64,000 nt of DNA from assembly GCF_902167145.1 (NCBI RefSeq), contig NC_050101.1, forward strand, positions 110,203,789-110,267,788. Reading direction: 5' to 3'. This DNA comes from Zea mays (Eukaryota > Streptophyta > Magnoliopsida > Poales > Poaceae). Positions 44,478-56,386 of the stretch are shown here, piece by piece. Within the stretch, counting starts at the first letter, position 1. Each line of letters begins with the position of its first letter. The notes beneath the pieces are model-generated. The model made no database searches. It was not told the origin of the DNA and saw only the letters and a list, made by a program, of their open reading frames with translations. The position numbers were made by a program, and so were the translations under genes.

Positions 44478-44663
44478 TTAAGTGAAGTAAAATAGCATAA
44501 ATAACAGGTTATGCATAAACCGGGGCTTGCCTTCCAAAGCAGTGGCAGGCAGGTCCTCTGGTGCAGGCTCTGGTGCTGGATCTGGGGCTACCTCCTGAGC
44601 AGCTCCTTGCTCCGGCACGAGGACGTACTCTCCGTCAGCAAGGTTACAGTCTATCGAATGCAA
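44478..44663 (-). CDS. Small conserved ORF, second LTR copy of C
   Basis: Same predicted 61-residue peptide as at 33947-34132. This only reflects LTR duplication and is no separate evidence of selection. Confidence 0.3.
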   Translation of the reverse strand: MHSIDCNLADGEYVLVPEQGAAQEVAPDPAPEPAPEDLPATALEGKPRFMHNLLFMLFYFT

Positions 44664-45987
44664 TGAACATGTATGTCATGATTATGCTGGATTTAATAAC
44701 ATTATGCTAAAAAGAAACTAAGTCAAGAAGTAACTTAGGGTTTCTCGGTCATGCGGGGTTTTTTGTGGTTTATGCTTATCACTTTTAGGTTTAAGTTTTT
44801 ATTTAGGGTAAACATAGGGAATTGGTATTGCATTTATATATTTCAGTGGACAATTTACAAGGGTTTTAGGATGACACTAATTTCCATTATTCATTTTCCT
44901 TTCTTTAATTTCTATTTATGAATTCTAGTGGGGGTTTGAACTACAACAGTAGGTTAATCTTCTCCAAAAATTCTGTAAAAATTACAGTGGGTTGCCATTG
45001 GTTACTATAGTCCCTTCTAGGAAGTTGAGGTTCAAAATAAAAAGGCTATGCTTAAGACAAAAATAATAAAAGTTGGGTAAATGGGCCACTTTGTACTACA
45101 ACTCTTAATTAGAGGTGGGGTCTGTCTTAAAGGTTATTTTTGTTGGCATCTAACAGTAATAATAGGCTTCTGTGCCAAAAACCATAGAAAGCTAAGGGGT
45201 GGTTATTTAGTTATGATTTTCTAAAGTTTAATGTCAAAAAGACACTTTCTACTACATTGTTATTTGAAAAATGTCAAACAGCAAATTTCATATTTTTCCT
45301 AAGTTCTTAATAACAAAACATTAACTATCCCAAGGGTGGGGGTGTTTTCACCTTGGGGTTATTTTTGTAGGGTTTTTCTAAGTTATCCTTGTTTTATTCA
45401 ATTAAAAGGTATCCTACTTATTTTATACTAAACCAGGGTATGATAGATTTTTCCAGTGAACTATATTGAATAAGTATCCTAACAAAAATAGGGGTGCCCT
45501 CTGGTTCATTATTTAAATCACATTTTCTATTTTTCTTAACCTTAAGCATATTGCAAAATAAGGGGCAAAAACTAACTTAATGGGGTGGACAGAGAGGTTT
45601 ATCATTTTTAAACAGGTCAGTAGGTAGATATAAACTTCTCCAAATTTTTCTAACCCTAGTCAAATAGTACAACTATTTTTCTTTCTATTATTGAGCTTTT
45701 GGCTAAAACTATAATTAATTCAGAACCTTAAAGTTTTCTATAGTACCTAGGGGTTTTATATTTTTCTTAAGTAGGTCACATTAATTAGAGTCTGGCAAAA
45801 TTGGTTTGACCAAATTTGGATGAACTAAACAGAAGTTATGAGTTTTTAAAGTTTCTGTTCAAATTAAAAACAGATTTAATAAGAGTTTCCTGGAAAAACA
45901 GTTTACACCGAGGTCCCTGGGTTTAAACTAAATCAATCTTCGCAGTTCTACCCTTGCGCCACTATTCCCCTGGGTCGCTGACAGTTC

Positions 45988-45992
45988 AAAAG
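45988..45992. repeat. Target duplication of D, left copy (AAAAG)
   Basis: AAAAG before D and AAAAG again at 54970-54974. The undisturbed site in the 3' LTR of C at about 35456-35460 has one copy. Confidence 0.96.
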
Positions 45993-46580
45993 TGAGAGCA
46001 CCTAGAGGGGGGGTGAATAGGTGATCCTGTGAAACTTAAACTTATAGCCACAAAAACTTGTTAAGTGTTAGCACAATAATCGCCAAGTGGCTAGAGATGA
46101 GTCTCAACAAATCACAATACCACAAAAGATCAACACAGAGAAGACACAGTGGTTTATCCCGTGGTTCGGCCAAGTACAACACTTGCCTACTCCACGTTGT
46201 GGCGTCCCAACGGACGAGAGTTGCACTCAACTCCTCTCAAGTGATCCAATGATCAACTTGAATACCACAGTGTTATGCTTTTCCTTTCAGTATCCCGTTT
46301 GCGAGGAATCTCCACAACTTGGAGCCTCTCGCCCTTACACTTAAGATTCACAAAGAAATACGGAGTAAGGGAGAAACTAGCAACGCACACAAGACTCAAA
46401 ATCAGAGCAACAGCACGCACACAAGTCGCAACAAGAGCTCGCAACACAACTCAATGAGTCCACAACTCAACAAGAGCTCTAGATGCTATCACAATGAACC
46501 AAATGCGTGGAATCGATGTCTTGGTGCTTAGGAATGTTGTAAGAATGCTTGGTGTACTCCTCCATGCGCCTAGGGGTCCC

Positions 46581-46587
46581 TTTTATA
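46581..46587 (-). promoter_or_regulatory. TATA box in 3' LTR of D
   Basis: The minus strand reads GGGGCTATAAAAGGGACCC; the 5' LTR equivalent is at 54302-54308. The palindrome array lies directly upstream in transcription direction. Confidence 0.75.
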
Positions 46588-46655
46588 GCCCCAAGGCAGC
46601 TAGGAGCCGTTGAGAACAAATCTGGAAGGCCATCCTTGCCTTCTGTCGTCGGGCG

Positions 46656-47049
46656 CACCGGACAGTCCGGTGCACACCGGACACTGTCTGGTGCCCGATT
46701 TCCTTCCTAAAATGGCGCAGCCGCCCGTTGCCCGCCAGAGAGCCGTTGGCGCACCGGACATGTCCGGTGCACACCGGACAGTCCGGTGCCCCCTTCTAGC
46801 CGTTGGCTCGGCCACGTGTCACACGCAGATCGCGCGGCCGACCGTTGGCCCGGCCGACCGTTGGCTCACCGGACAGTCCGGTGCACACCGGACAGTCCGG
46901 TGAATTATAGCCGTACGCCGTCAGCGAATTCCCGAGAGCGGCTACTTCGGCCGAGGCAGCCTGGCGCACCGGACACTGTCCGGTGCACCACCGGACACTG
47001 TCCGGTGCACCACCGGACACTGTCCGGTGCACCACCGGACAGTCCGGTG
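46656..47049. repeat. Palindrome array in U3 of D (3' LTR)
   Basis: Four clusters of CACCGGACA(C/T)..TGTCCGGTG-type dyads, at 46656-46693, 46752-46788, 46867-46902 and 46967-47049. Each unit is a near-perfect palindrome of 16-20 bp. The last cluster has three CACCGGACACTGTCCGGTG units plus one CACCGGACAGTCCGGTG. Confidence 0.9.
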
Positions 47050-47292
47050 CCCCAGACCGAAACAGCCTCTTGGCTGTACACAGCCAACTCTTTTCTTTTC
47101 TTTTTCTTCCTGTTTCCAATACTTAGACAAGTATATTAGTACACAAAACCAATGTACTAAGACTTAGAAACATACCTTTGCTCTTGATTTTCACTTTATT
47201 CATCCATAAACATGAATTCACATTTAAGCACTTGTGTTGGCACTCAATCACCAAAATACTTAGAAATGGCCCAAGGGCACATTTCCCTTTCA

Positions 47293-48071
47293 ATCTCCCC
47301 CTTTTTGGTGATTTATGCCAACACTACATAAAGCAACTAGAACAAGTGCAATATTACTTCAAATAAAAACTCAAATTTATTTTGATTCAATTTGGCATAT
47401 ATGGATCATTCTTTGCCACCACTTGGTTTGTTTTTGCAAATCAAACTCAAATCTCTATCTCTAAGTCAAACACACATGTTGAAGCATAAAGAGAGTCATT
47501 CCAAAGGAAAGATTTCAAAAACTCCCCCTTTTTTCCCATAATCAACACTTCTCCCCACAAGAGGCCAACTTTTGACAAAAGAGACAACAAAAGAGATTTG
47601 ACAAACCAAAAGCTCTATTCTACTGTTTTCAAAATTTCTCAAGTGGTAGCTGATCCATTTATTGCTTTGGCCCTTATTTTCTCCCCCTTTGGCATCAAGC
47701 ACCAAAACGGGATCAATCTTGGCCCAAGAACCCCATTGCCTCACCAAAATCTTCAATAAGAATACAAAGGCAATAAGAGTACATGAGATGAACTTGGAAT
47801 AAGTTACCCTCTCATCGGAGTGCAGTGGAAGTCTTTCATGGTCCAAGTCCACCTTTTCCCTTTTAATTCTCCTTTGAGACTAAAACAAGCAAACTCAAGC
47901 ATACGGTTAGTCTCAAAGGGTCAAGTTGTAACACATCTCCCCCTCAAACTGTGCATCACTTTGCAACGGACTTGTGAGATCCAGGGAGTGTTTGTACAAC
48001 TTGAGCACCACAATAAGCAACAAAATGCAGAATGAACATGATCAAAGGCATAAACACATGTATGCTACAAT
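47293..48071 (-). other. 3' untranslated part and polypurine tract of D
   Basis: The polypurine tract (plus strand ATCTCCCCCTTTTTGG, 47293-47308) touches the LTR. Further C-rich (purine on the minus strand) runs at 47522, 47680 and 47938 could be additional plus-strand primers. No ORF is evident. Confidence 0.7.
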
Positions 48072-51000
48072 TCAATCCAAGTTCCGCGAATCTAAGACAT
48101 TTAGCTCACTACGCAGCCTGCAAAAGGTCTTCTCATCTAGAGGCTTGGTAAAGATATCGGCTAGCTGGTTCTCGGTGCTAACATGAAACACTTCGATATC
48201 TCCCTTTTTCTGGTGGTCTCTCAAAAAGTGATGCCGGATGTCTATGTGCTTTGTGCGGCTGTGTTCAACAGGATTTTCCGCCATGCGGATAGCACTCTCA
48301 TTGTCACATAGGAGTGGGACTTTGCTCAGATTGTAGCCAAAGTCCCGGAGGGTTTGCCTCATCCAAAGTAGTTGCGCGCAACACTGTCCTGCGGCAACAT
48401 ACTCGGCCTCAGCGGTGGATAGGGCAACGGAGGTTTGTTTCTTAGAGTTCCACGACACCAGGGACCTTCCTAAGAATTGGCACGTCCCCGATGTACTCTT
48501 CCTATCGACCTTACATCCAGCATAGTCGGAATCTGAGTATCCAACCAGGTCAAAGGTAGACCCCTTTGGATACCAGAGCCCGAAGCAAGGCGTAGCAACC
48601 AAATATCTAAGAATTCGCTTCACCGCCACTAAGTGACACTCCTTAGGATCAGATTGAAATCTAGCACACATGCATACGCTAAGCATAATATCCGGTCTAC
48701 TAGCACATAAGTAAAGTAAAGAACCTATCATTGACCGGTATGCTTTTTGATCAACGGACTTACCTCCTTTGTTGAGGTCGGTGTGTCCGTCGGTCCCCAT
48801 CGGAGTCTTTGCGGGCTTGGCGTCCTTCATCCCAAACCGCTTTAGCAGATCTTGCGTGTACTTCGTTTGGGAGATGAAGGTGCCATCCTTGAGTTGCTTC
48901 ACTTGGAACCCAAGGAAGTAGTTCAACTCGCCCATCATTGACATCTCGAATTTCTGCGTCATTACCCTGCTAAACTCTTCACAAGACTTTTGGTTAGTAG
49001 AACCAAATATTATGTCGTCGACATAAATTTGGCACACAAACAAATCACCATCACATGTCTTAGTGAACAGAGTTGGATCGGCTTTCCCAACCTTGAAAGC
49101 ATTAGCAAGTAAAAAGTCTCTAAGGCATTCATACCATGCTCTTGGGGCTTGCTTAAGTCCATAGAGCGCCTTAGAGAGCTTACACACGTGGTCGGGGTAC
49201 CGTTCATCCTCGAAGCCAGGGGGTTGCTCCACGTACACCTCCTCCTTGATCGGCCCGTTGAGGAAAGCGCTCTTCACATCCATTTGGTACAACCTGAAAG
49301 AGTGGTGAGCGGCATATGCTAGCAAGATGCGAATTGACTCTAGCCTAGCCACAGGAGCAAACGTCTCCTCAAAGTCCAAACCTGCGACTTGGGCATAACC
49401 TTTTGCCACAAGTCGAGCCTTGTTCCTCGTCACCACCCCGTGCTCGTCCTGTTTGTTGCGGAACACCCACTTGGTTCCCACAACATTTTGCTTGGGACGA
49501 GGCACCAGTGTCCAAACTTCATTGCGCTTGAAGTTGTTGAGTTCCTCCTGCATGGCTAACACCCAGTCCGGATCTAGCAAGGCCTCTTCTACCCTGAAAG
49601 GCTCAATAGAAGAGACAAAGGAGTAATGCTCACAAAAATTAACTAATCGAGATCGAGTAGTACTCCCTTGCTAATATCACCCAGAATTTGATCGATGGGA
49701 TGATTCCTTTGAATCATCGCTCGAACTTGGGTTGGACGTGCCGGTTGCGCTTCTTCCTCCATCACATGATCATCTTGTGCTCCCCCTTGATCACATGCCT
49801 CCTGTTGATGAACCTGTTCATCGTCTTGAGTTGGGGGATGCACCGTTGTTGAGGAAGAAGGTTGATCTCGTTCATCTTGTTCCTGTGGCCGCACTTCTCC
49901 AATCGCCATGGTTCGTATAGCTGCCGTTGGAACATCTTCTTCATCTACATCATCACAATCAACAACTTGCTCTCTTGGAGAGCCATTAGTCTCATCAAAT
50001 ACAACGTCGCTAGAGATTTCAACCAAACCCGATGATTTGTTGAAGACTCTATACGCCTTTGTATTTGAGTCATAACCTAACAAAAACCCTTCTACAGCTT
50101 TGGGAGCAAACTTAGAATTTCTACCCTTCTTCACTAGAATGTAGCATTTGCTCCCAAATACACGAAAGTAAGATACATTGGGTTTGTTACCGGTTAGAAG
50201 CTCATACGACGTCTTCTTGAGGAGGCGGTGAAGGTAGACCCTGTTGATGGCGTGGCAAGCCGTGTTCACGGCTTCCGACCAGAAACACTCGGGGGTCTTG
50301 AATTCTCCAAGCATCGTTCTCGCCATATCGATTAGCGTCCTGTTCTTCCTCTCTACCACACCATTTTGCTGTGGTGTGTAGGGAGCGGAGAACTCGTGCT
50401 TGATCCCTTCCTCCTCAAGGAACTCCTCCACTTGAAGGTTCTTGAACTCGGACCCGTTGTCGCTCCTTATCTTCTTCACCTTGAGCTCAAACTCATTTTG
50501 AGCTCTCCTGAGGAAGCGCTTGAGGGTCCCTTGGGTTTCAGATTTATCCTGCAAAAAGAACACCCAAGTGAAGCGGGAAAAGTCATCAACGATAACTAGA
50601 CCATACTTACTTCCTCCTATGCTCAGATAGGCGACGGGTCCGAAGAGGTCCATATGTAGCAGCTCCAGGGGTCTTGATGTTGTCATCACATTTTTGGTGT
50701 GATGAGCGCTTCCCACCTGTTTCCCTGCTTGACAAGCTGCACAAGGTCTATCTTTTTCGAATTGCACATTAGTCAAACCTATCACGTGTTCTCCCTTTAG
50801 AAGCTTGTGAAGGTTCTTCATCCCCACATGTGCTAAGCGGCGATGCCACAGCCAACCCATGCTAGTCTTAGCTATTAAGCATGCATCTAGACCGGCCTCT
50901 TCTTTTGCAAAATCAACTAAATAAAGTTTGTCGTCTAATACACCCTTAAAAGCTAGTGAACCATCACTTCTTCTAAAGACAGACACATCTACATTTGTAA

Positions 51001-51277
51001 ATAGACAGTTATATCCCATATTGCATAATTGACTAACAGATAGCAAATTATATCCAAGACTCTCCACTAAAAACACATTAGAGATAGAATGCTCATTGGA
51101 GATTGCAATTTTACCTAGCCCTTTTACCTTGCCTTGATTCCCATCACCGAATATAATTGAATCTTGGGAATCCTTATTCTTGACGTAGGAGGTGAACATC
51201 TTCTTCTCCCCCGTCATATGGTTTGTGCATCCGCTGTCGATAATCCAGCTTGAACCCCCGGATGCATAAACCTGCAA
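48072..51277 (-). pseudogene. pol of D (protease, integrase, reverse transcriptase, RNase H)
   Basis: Protease WIIDSGCTNHMTG near the start. GAG-pre-integrase zinc part LWHRRLAHVGMKNLHKLL and CAACQAGKQ. Integrase core HMDLFGPV, IRSDNGSEF and NGVVERKNRTL. Then a variable hinge. Reverse transcriptase from about 49580: [45 protein letters not shown] and catalytic YVDDIIFGS (about 49003-49029). RNase [30 protein letters not shown] and [10 protein letters not shown]. The frame shifts once, near 49666 between integrase and reverse transcriptase (stop at 49643 in the upstream frame). The frame also differs from gag, so pol needs recoding or separate initiation. No nonsense codon was seen. Confidence 0.93.
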
Positions 51278-51284
51278 GGCAAAT

Positions 51285-53664
51285 TTAGGCTTGGGACTTA
51301 GGTACCCAACTCTTGTTGGGTCCTACAAGGTTAGTCACAATTTCCTTAGGGATCCAAATGCAAGTTTTATCACCCTTGCATTTTGCCCCTAACTTCCTAG
51401 CAATCACCTTTCTATCCTTTCTACAAATTGCAAAGGAAGCATTCAAAGCATGATATATTGTAGAAGGTTCATTGACTTTCCTAGGAACATTAACAACATC
51501 TCTCCTAGGCATATTATGAACAACATTCCTTCTACCAACATTTCTATCATGCACATATGAAGAACTAGGAGCAACCATAGCATGAGAAAAATCATCGTAA
51601 GCATTATAACTCCTATAGGCATTTCTAGTTTGTCTCCTATCATGATACAAAAAGGCATGGTTCTTTTTAGCACTAGTAGCCATAGGGGCCTTCCCTTTCT
51701 CTTTAGCGGGAATGAGAGCCTTATGGCTTGTTAAGTTCTTGGCTTCCCTCTTGAAGCCAAGTCCATCCTTAATTGAGGGGTGTCTACCGATCGTGTAGGC
51801 ATCCCTTGCAAATTTTAGTTTATCAAATTCATTCTTGCTAGTCTTAAGTTGGGCATTAAGACTAGCCAATTCCTCAGTTAATTTGGAAATTGAAACTAAA
51901 TGATCGCTACAAGCATCAACATCGAAATCTTTACACCTAGTGCAAATCTCAACATGTTCTACACAAGAATTAGATTTACTAGCTACTTCTAGTTTAGCAT
52001 TTAAGTCATCATTAACATTCTTTAAAGTAGCAATGGTTTCATGACAAGAAGATAGTTCACTAGAAAGCACTTCATTTCTTTTAACTTCTAAAGCATAAGA
52101 TTTTTGTGCCTCTACAAATTTGTCATGCTCTTCATACAAAAGGTCCTCTTGTTTTTCTAAGAGTCTATCTTTTTCATTCAAGGCATCAATCAATTCATTA
52201 ATTTTATCTATTTTAGTTCTATCCAATCCTTTGAACAAACTAGAGTAATCTATTTCATCATCACTAGACTCATCATCACTGGAAGAATCATAAGTGACAT
52301 TGTTTTGATTACATACCTTCTTCTCCCTTGCCATAAGGCATGTGTGACGCTCGTTGGGGAAGAGAGATGACTTGTTGAAGGCAGTGGCGGCGAGTCCTTC
52401 ATTGTCGGAGTCGGAGGAGGAGCAATCCGAATCCCACTCCTTTCCGATATGTGCCTCGCCCTTAGCCTTCTTGTAATGCTTCTTCTTTTCCCTTTTGCTC
52501 CCGTGTTCCTGGTCACTATCATTGTCGGGACAGTTAGCAATAAAATGACCAAGCTTACCGCATTTGAAGCATGATCGCTTTCCCTTGGTCTTAGTCTTGC
52601 TTGGCTGTCCCTTGCGACCCTTTAGTGTCGTCTTGAATCTTTTGATGATGAGGGCCATCTCTTCATCATTAAGACCGGCCGCCTCAATTTGCGCCACCCT
52701 GCTAGGTAGCGCCTCCTTGCTTCTTGTTGCCTTGAGAGCAAGGGGTTGAGGCTCGTTGATCGGTCCATTCAAGGCGTCGTCCACGTATCTTGCCTCCTTG
52801 ATCATCATCCGCCCGCTTACGAATTTTCCGAGTACCTCCTCGGGTGTCATCTTTGTGTACCTGGGATTCTCACGAATATTGTTCACGAGATGAGGATCAA
52901 GAACGGTAAATGACCTTAGCATTAGGCGGACGACGTCGTGATCCAGTCCATCGCGTGCTTCCGTAGCTTCTTATTTTGTTGATAAGGATCTTGAGCCGGT
53001 TGTATGTTTGCGTCGGCTCCTCGCCCCTTATCATCGCGAATCGTCCGAGCTCGCCCTCCACCAACTCCATCTTGGTGAGTAAGGTGACATCATTCCCCTC
53101 ATGAGAGATCTTGAGGGTATCCCAAATTTGCTTGGCATTGTCCAAGCCGCTCACCTTGTGATACTCGTCCCTGCACAAAGAGGCTAGCAACACAGTAGTA
53201 GCTTGTGCATTTTTATGGATCTGTTCATTAATAAATGAAGGACTATCCGAGCTATCAAATTTCATTCCACTTTCCACAATCTCCCAAATGCTTGGATGGA
53301 GAGAAAATAGGTGTGTACACATTTTGTGACTCCAAAATCCGTAGTCCTCTCCATCAAAGTGAGGAGGCTTGCCAAGTGGAATGGGGAGCAAATGAGCGTT
53401 TGAGCTGTGCGGAATGCGCGAGTAATCAAAAGAAAAGTTTGAGTTAACCGTCTTTTGTTTGTCGTAGTCGTCGTCCTTGTGGGAAGAAGTAGACTCGTCG
53501 CTGTCGTAGTAGACGATCTCCTTGATACGTCTTGTCTTCTTCTTCTTCCCATCTTTACGTCTGTGGCCCGAGCCAGAGTCGTTGGATTTGTCATCTTTTG
53601 GCTCGTTGACGAAGGACTCCTTTTCCTTGTCGTTGATCACGATTCCCTTCCCCTTAGGATCCAT
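51285..53664 (-). pseudogene. gag of D
   Basis: The ATG at 53664 lies 38 bp after the primer site. The N-terminal part is Lys/Asp-rich (MDPKGKGIVINDKEKESF). The capsid region shows LGKPPHFDGEDYGFWSHKMC, the IWEIVESG block and AKQIWDTLKISHEG. One extra base near 52943 shifts the frame. In the second frame the zinc knuckle CFKCGKLGHFIANC lies at about 52530-52571, followed by an acidic stretch and a long coiled coil (KIDKINELIDALNEKDRLLE) and a basic C-terminus, the extended gag typical of Sireviruses. It ends 8 bp before the first pol codon, in another frame. Confidence 0.9.
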
Positions 53665-53701
53665 CTCTTCGGGCGGTTAGTCCCTTTCTTGAAGAGAACG
53701 C

Positions 53702-53712
53702 CTCTGATACCA
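53702..53712 (-). other. Primer-binding site of D
   Basis: The minus strand reads TGGTATCAGAG, 2 bp after the 5' LTR, the initiator-Met tRNA site usual for Copia elements. Confidence 0.9.
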
Positions 53713-53714
53713 AT

Positions 53715-54969
53715 TGAGAGCACCTAGAGGGGGGGTGAATAGGTGATCCTGTGAAACTTAAACTTATAGCCACAAAAACTTGTTAAGTGTTAGCACAATA
53801 ATCGCCAAGTGGCTAGAGATGAGTCTCAACAAATCACAATACCACAAAAGATCAACACAGAGAAGACACAGTGGTTTATCCCGTGGTTCGGCCAAGTACA
53901 ACACTTGCCTACTCCACGTTGTGGCGTCCCAACGGACGAGAGTTGCACTCAACTCCTCTCAAGTGATCCAATGATCAACTTGAATACCACAGTGTTATGC
54001 TTTTCCTTTCAGTATCCCGTTTGCGAGGAATCTCCACAACTTGGAGCCTCTCGCCCTTACACTTAAGATTCACAAAGAAATACGGAGTAAGGGAGAAACT
54101 AGCAACGCACACAAGACTCAAAATCAGAGCAACAGCACGCACACAAGTCGCAACAAGAGCTCGCAACACAACTCAATGAGTCCACAACTCAACAAGAGCT
54201 CTAGATGCTATCACAATGAACCAAATGCGTGGAATCGATGTCTTGGTGCTTAGGAATGTTGTAGGAATGCTTGGTGTACTCCTCCATGCGCCTAGGGTCC
54301 CTTTTATAGCCCCAAGGCAGCTAGGAGCCGTTGAGAACAAATCTGGAAGGCCATCCTTGCCTTCTGTCGTCGGGCGCACCGGACAGTCCGGTGCACACCG
54401 GACACTGTCCGGTGCCCGATTTCCTTCCTAAAATGGCGCAGCCGCCCGTTGCCCGCCAGAGAGCCGTTGGCGCACCGGACATGTCCGGTGCACACCGGAC
54501 AGTCCGGTGCCCCCTTCTAGCCGTTGGCTCGGCCACGTGTCACGCGCAGATCACGCGGCCGACCGTTGGCCCGGCCGACCGTTGGCTCACCGGACAGTCC
54601 GGTGCACACCGGACAGTCCGGTGAATTATAGCCGTACGCCGTCAGCGAATTCCCGAGAGCGGCTACTTCGGCCGAGGCAGCCTGGTGCACCGGACACTGT
54701 CCGGTGCACCACCGGACAGTCCGGTGCCCCAGACCGAAACAGCCTCTTGGCTGTACATAGCCAACTCTTTTCTTTTCTTTTTCTTCCTGTTTCCAATACT
54801 TAGACAAGTATATTAGTACACAAAACCAATGTACTAAGACTTAGAAACATACCTTTGCTCTTGATTTTCACTTTATTCATCCATAAACATGAATTCACAT
54901 TTAAGCACTTGTGTTGGCACTCAATCACCAAAATACTTAGAAATGGCCCAAGGGCACATTTTCCTTTCA
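53715..54969 (-). repeat. 5' LTR of D
   Basis: 1255 bp; seven substitutions against the 3' LTR by eye, mainly transitions. TATA box at 54302-54308 on the minus strand. Confidence 0.96.
54377..54726. repeat. Palindrome array in U3 of D (5' LTR)
   Basis: Same four clusters as in the 3' LTR, but the last (54688-54726) has one CACCGGACACTGTCCGGTG unit and one CACCGGACAGTCCGGTG, two units fewer. Confidence 0.88.
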
Positions 54970-56375
54970 AAAAGGCCCTCTGACCTTCTCTTCCTCTCAC
55001 CCGCGGTCCTTCCCCCAATGTAAACAGTACCCGCGGGAAAGAAAAGGGTGGCGCGGCTTACCGGCGGCGAGATAGGTCCGACGAAGGGCAGGGTTGGCTC
55101 GGGGAGGCTCTGGTGGTCACAGCGAGGTGCGGCTCGGTGGCGGGGATGGCCGGAATCGCTCGGTCCACGCGTGCAGGCGGGTGTTCTCGTCGGCGACGAG
55201 TGTACCGGCCAAACCACGGCGATCTGGTTCAATCCAAGGGCACGATGAGCTTCACGGGGTAACGTAGTGACCGTGTGCACAAGGAATCAGAAAATGGTTG
55301 AGTGGATTACCCGATCCACGTACTCCGGCGGGGTTGAGAACTCCGGCAACCGTGGACTGGCCTCTCCGGCGAAGCAGGCTTCGATTCCTCGCTCGGGGAG
55401 CTTCACTGATGTGTGCACACTCGTCTCCGAGGGTTGGATGGGGCTGGGGAAAGCTGGGCTGGCCGGTCTACGGCGGTAGTGGCTCGGGTGGCCGTGGACA
55501 CGCCGCGCACGGGCAAACGACGGTGAACTGAGCTCCGGTGAGGCTCGAGGGTGCGCGGAAGAGTGCAGTCGACACCTGAGCGGGCTTTATAGGCGCGGGC
55601 GCGGGCCAGGGCGCCGGCTGGCCGTTGGCGTGACGCGGGGCGCGCGCGGGCGTGCTTTGGCGCAACAGAGCGCGTCGAACACGTGAAGCTTTCATTCTGC
55701 CCGTGTTCCACATCTCACCTAAGTCGCAAACGTGCGAATCTTGGCAAAAATCCGGCGCGAGTCTTTTCCTGGCACCTAGGGCTGTCTCTCATCCGTGAGC
55801 TGCCATGGCAGATATGGCCTAGGTAGGGAGATCTCTGGTCGCCAAATCAGGTGTGTCACACTGCCCACCTCGCGACAAAAACCATGCCAAGGCTTGTCAA
55901 ACTTCAGAGTCTCGGGCTCAGCTTTTTCCAGTGGGTTCCCTAGGTGGTATGCCACATTTTGGTATAGAACATAGGTAGATTTGGTGCCAGCTTCGAGGTG
56001 AACACGACTGATCTTTAGTGTAGGTGTAGTTTTTAACTTAGAGAGAAATAGAGAGCTCTAGCTCTCTCTCCACTTGGAGATTTGAATTGGGGTTTCTCCA
56101 GGGGTCTTTTTGCAATATTTCCTTCCCCTAATTGCTGGTTATAAGGTTACTTAAGGTTTGGTTAAAGATTACTCATGTTTTGCACATTTGCTCACTCTCT
56201 TTCCCCTCTTATCCACGGTACAAAGATTTGAGTAATACTTCTTAGGTCCTTAACAAACTTTGATTAATCACATGATCTCCAAGTTCTTATGTGTTTCCCT
56301 AAGTCTCTACCACACATGATCACAGTCCTTAGTGCCAAGATGTGCTCTAGCCATGGTAACACCTGAGGTGTTACA
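54970..56375 (-). repeat. 5' LTR of C, part 2
   Basis: Starts with the AAAAG duplication of D and resumes the LTR at the position equivalent to 35461-36864. TATA box at 55586-55591. It ends TGAGGTGTTACA. The GC-rich half is clearly more diverged from its partner than part 1. Confidence 0.94.
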
Positions 56376-56386
56376 TTGGGGGCTAC
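56376..56386 (+). other. Remaining polypurine tract of B
   Basis: TTGGGGGCTAC: the duplicated target bases of C plus the last bases of B's internal region, touching the 3' LTR. Confidence 0.85.

Larger units (their letters stand above)
43134..45992 (-). repeat. 5' LTR of C, part 1
   Basis: Aligns with 32602-35460 of the 3' LTR. It starts TGTGGTGGAACTGCCG and is interrupted at 45992 by D. It contains a second copy of the small ORF at 44478-44663, identical in predicted protein to that at 33947. Confidence 0.95.
45993..47292 (-). repeat. 3' LTR of D
   Basis: 1300 bp, plus-strand TGAGAGCACCTAGAGG to ATTTCCCTTTCA. It is 45 bp longer than the 5' LTR because of two extra 22-bp palindromic units and one base. 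Confidence 0.96.
45993..54969 (-). mobile_element. Element D: Ji/Opie-like Sirevirus (Ty1/copia)
   Basis: Minus-strand Copia element of 8977 bp: 5' LTR 53715-54969, primer site 53702-53712, gag 53664-51285, pol 51277-48072 with the order protease, integrase, reverse transcriptase, RNase H, polypurine tract 47293-47308, 3' LTR 45993-47292. Long gag with one zinc knuckle and 1.3-kb LTRs fit the Sirevirus (Maximus) lineage; Ji and Opie are the maize families that come to mind. About seven substitutions separate the LTRs, so it is the youngest insertion here. Two frameshifts, one in gag and one in pol, make it non-functional as read. Confidence 0.94.
32602..56375 (-). mobile_element. Element C: Tekay-like Ty3/gypsy chromovirus, split by D
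   Basis: Minus-strand element with LTRs of about 4.26 kb, primer-binding site at 43114-43131, an extra ORF (42709-41840), gag-pol (41534-37116) and polypurine tract (36865-36882). A chromodomain follows the integrase, which defines a chromovirus. Long LTRs and a TGGTATCGGAGC primer site fit the Tekay (Del) clade as I know it. Structure is complete; coding is spoiled only by stop codons, with no frameshift in gag-pol. D sits in the 5' LTR. LTR divergence is about 1-2 percent by eye. Confidence 0.93.

Noticed and set aside
46087..46344. Short frames repeated at 46087 and 53809 as a conserved gene
   Set aside because: They are the two LTR copies of D; identity comes from the recent insertion, not from selection.
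46656..47049. CRISPR-like array from the repeated palindromes in D
   Set aside because: Spacing is irregular, spacers are absent or shared, the context is a plant LTR, and both LTRs carry it.
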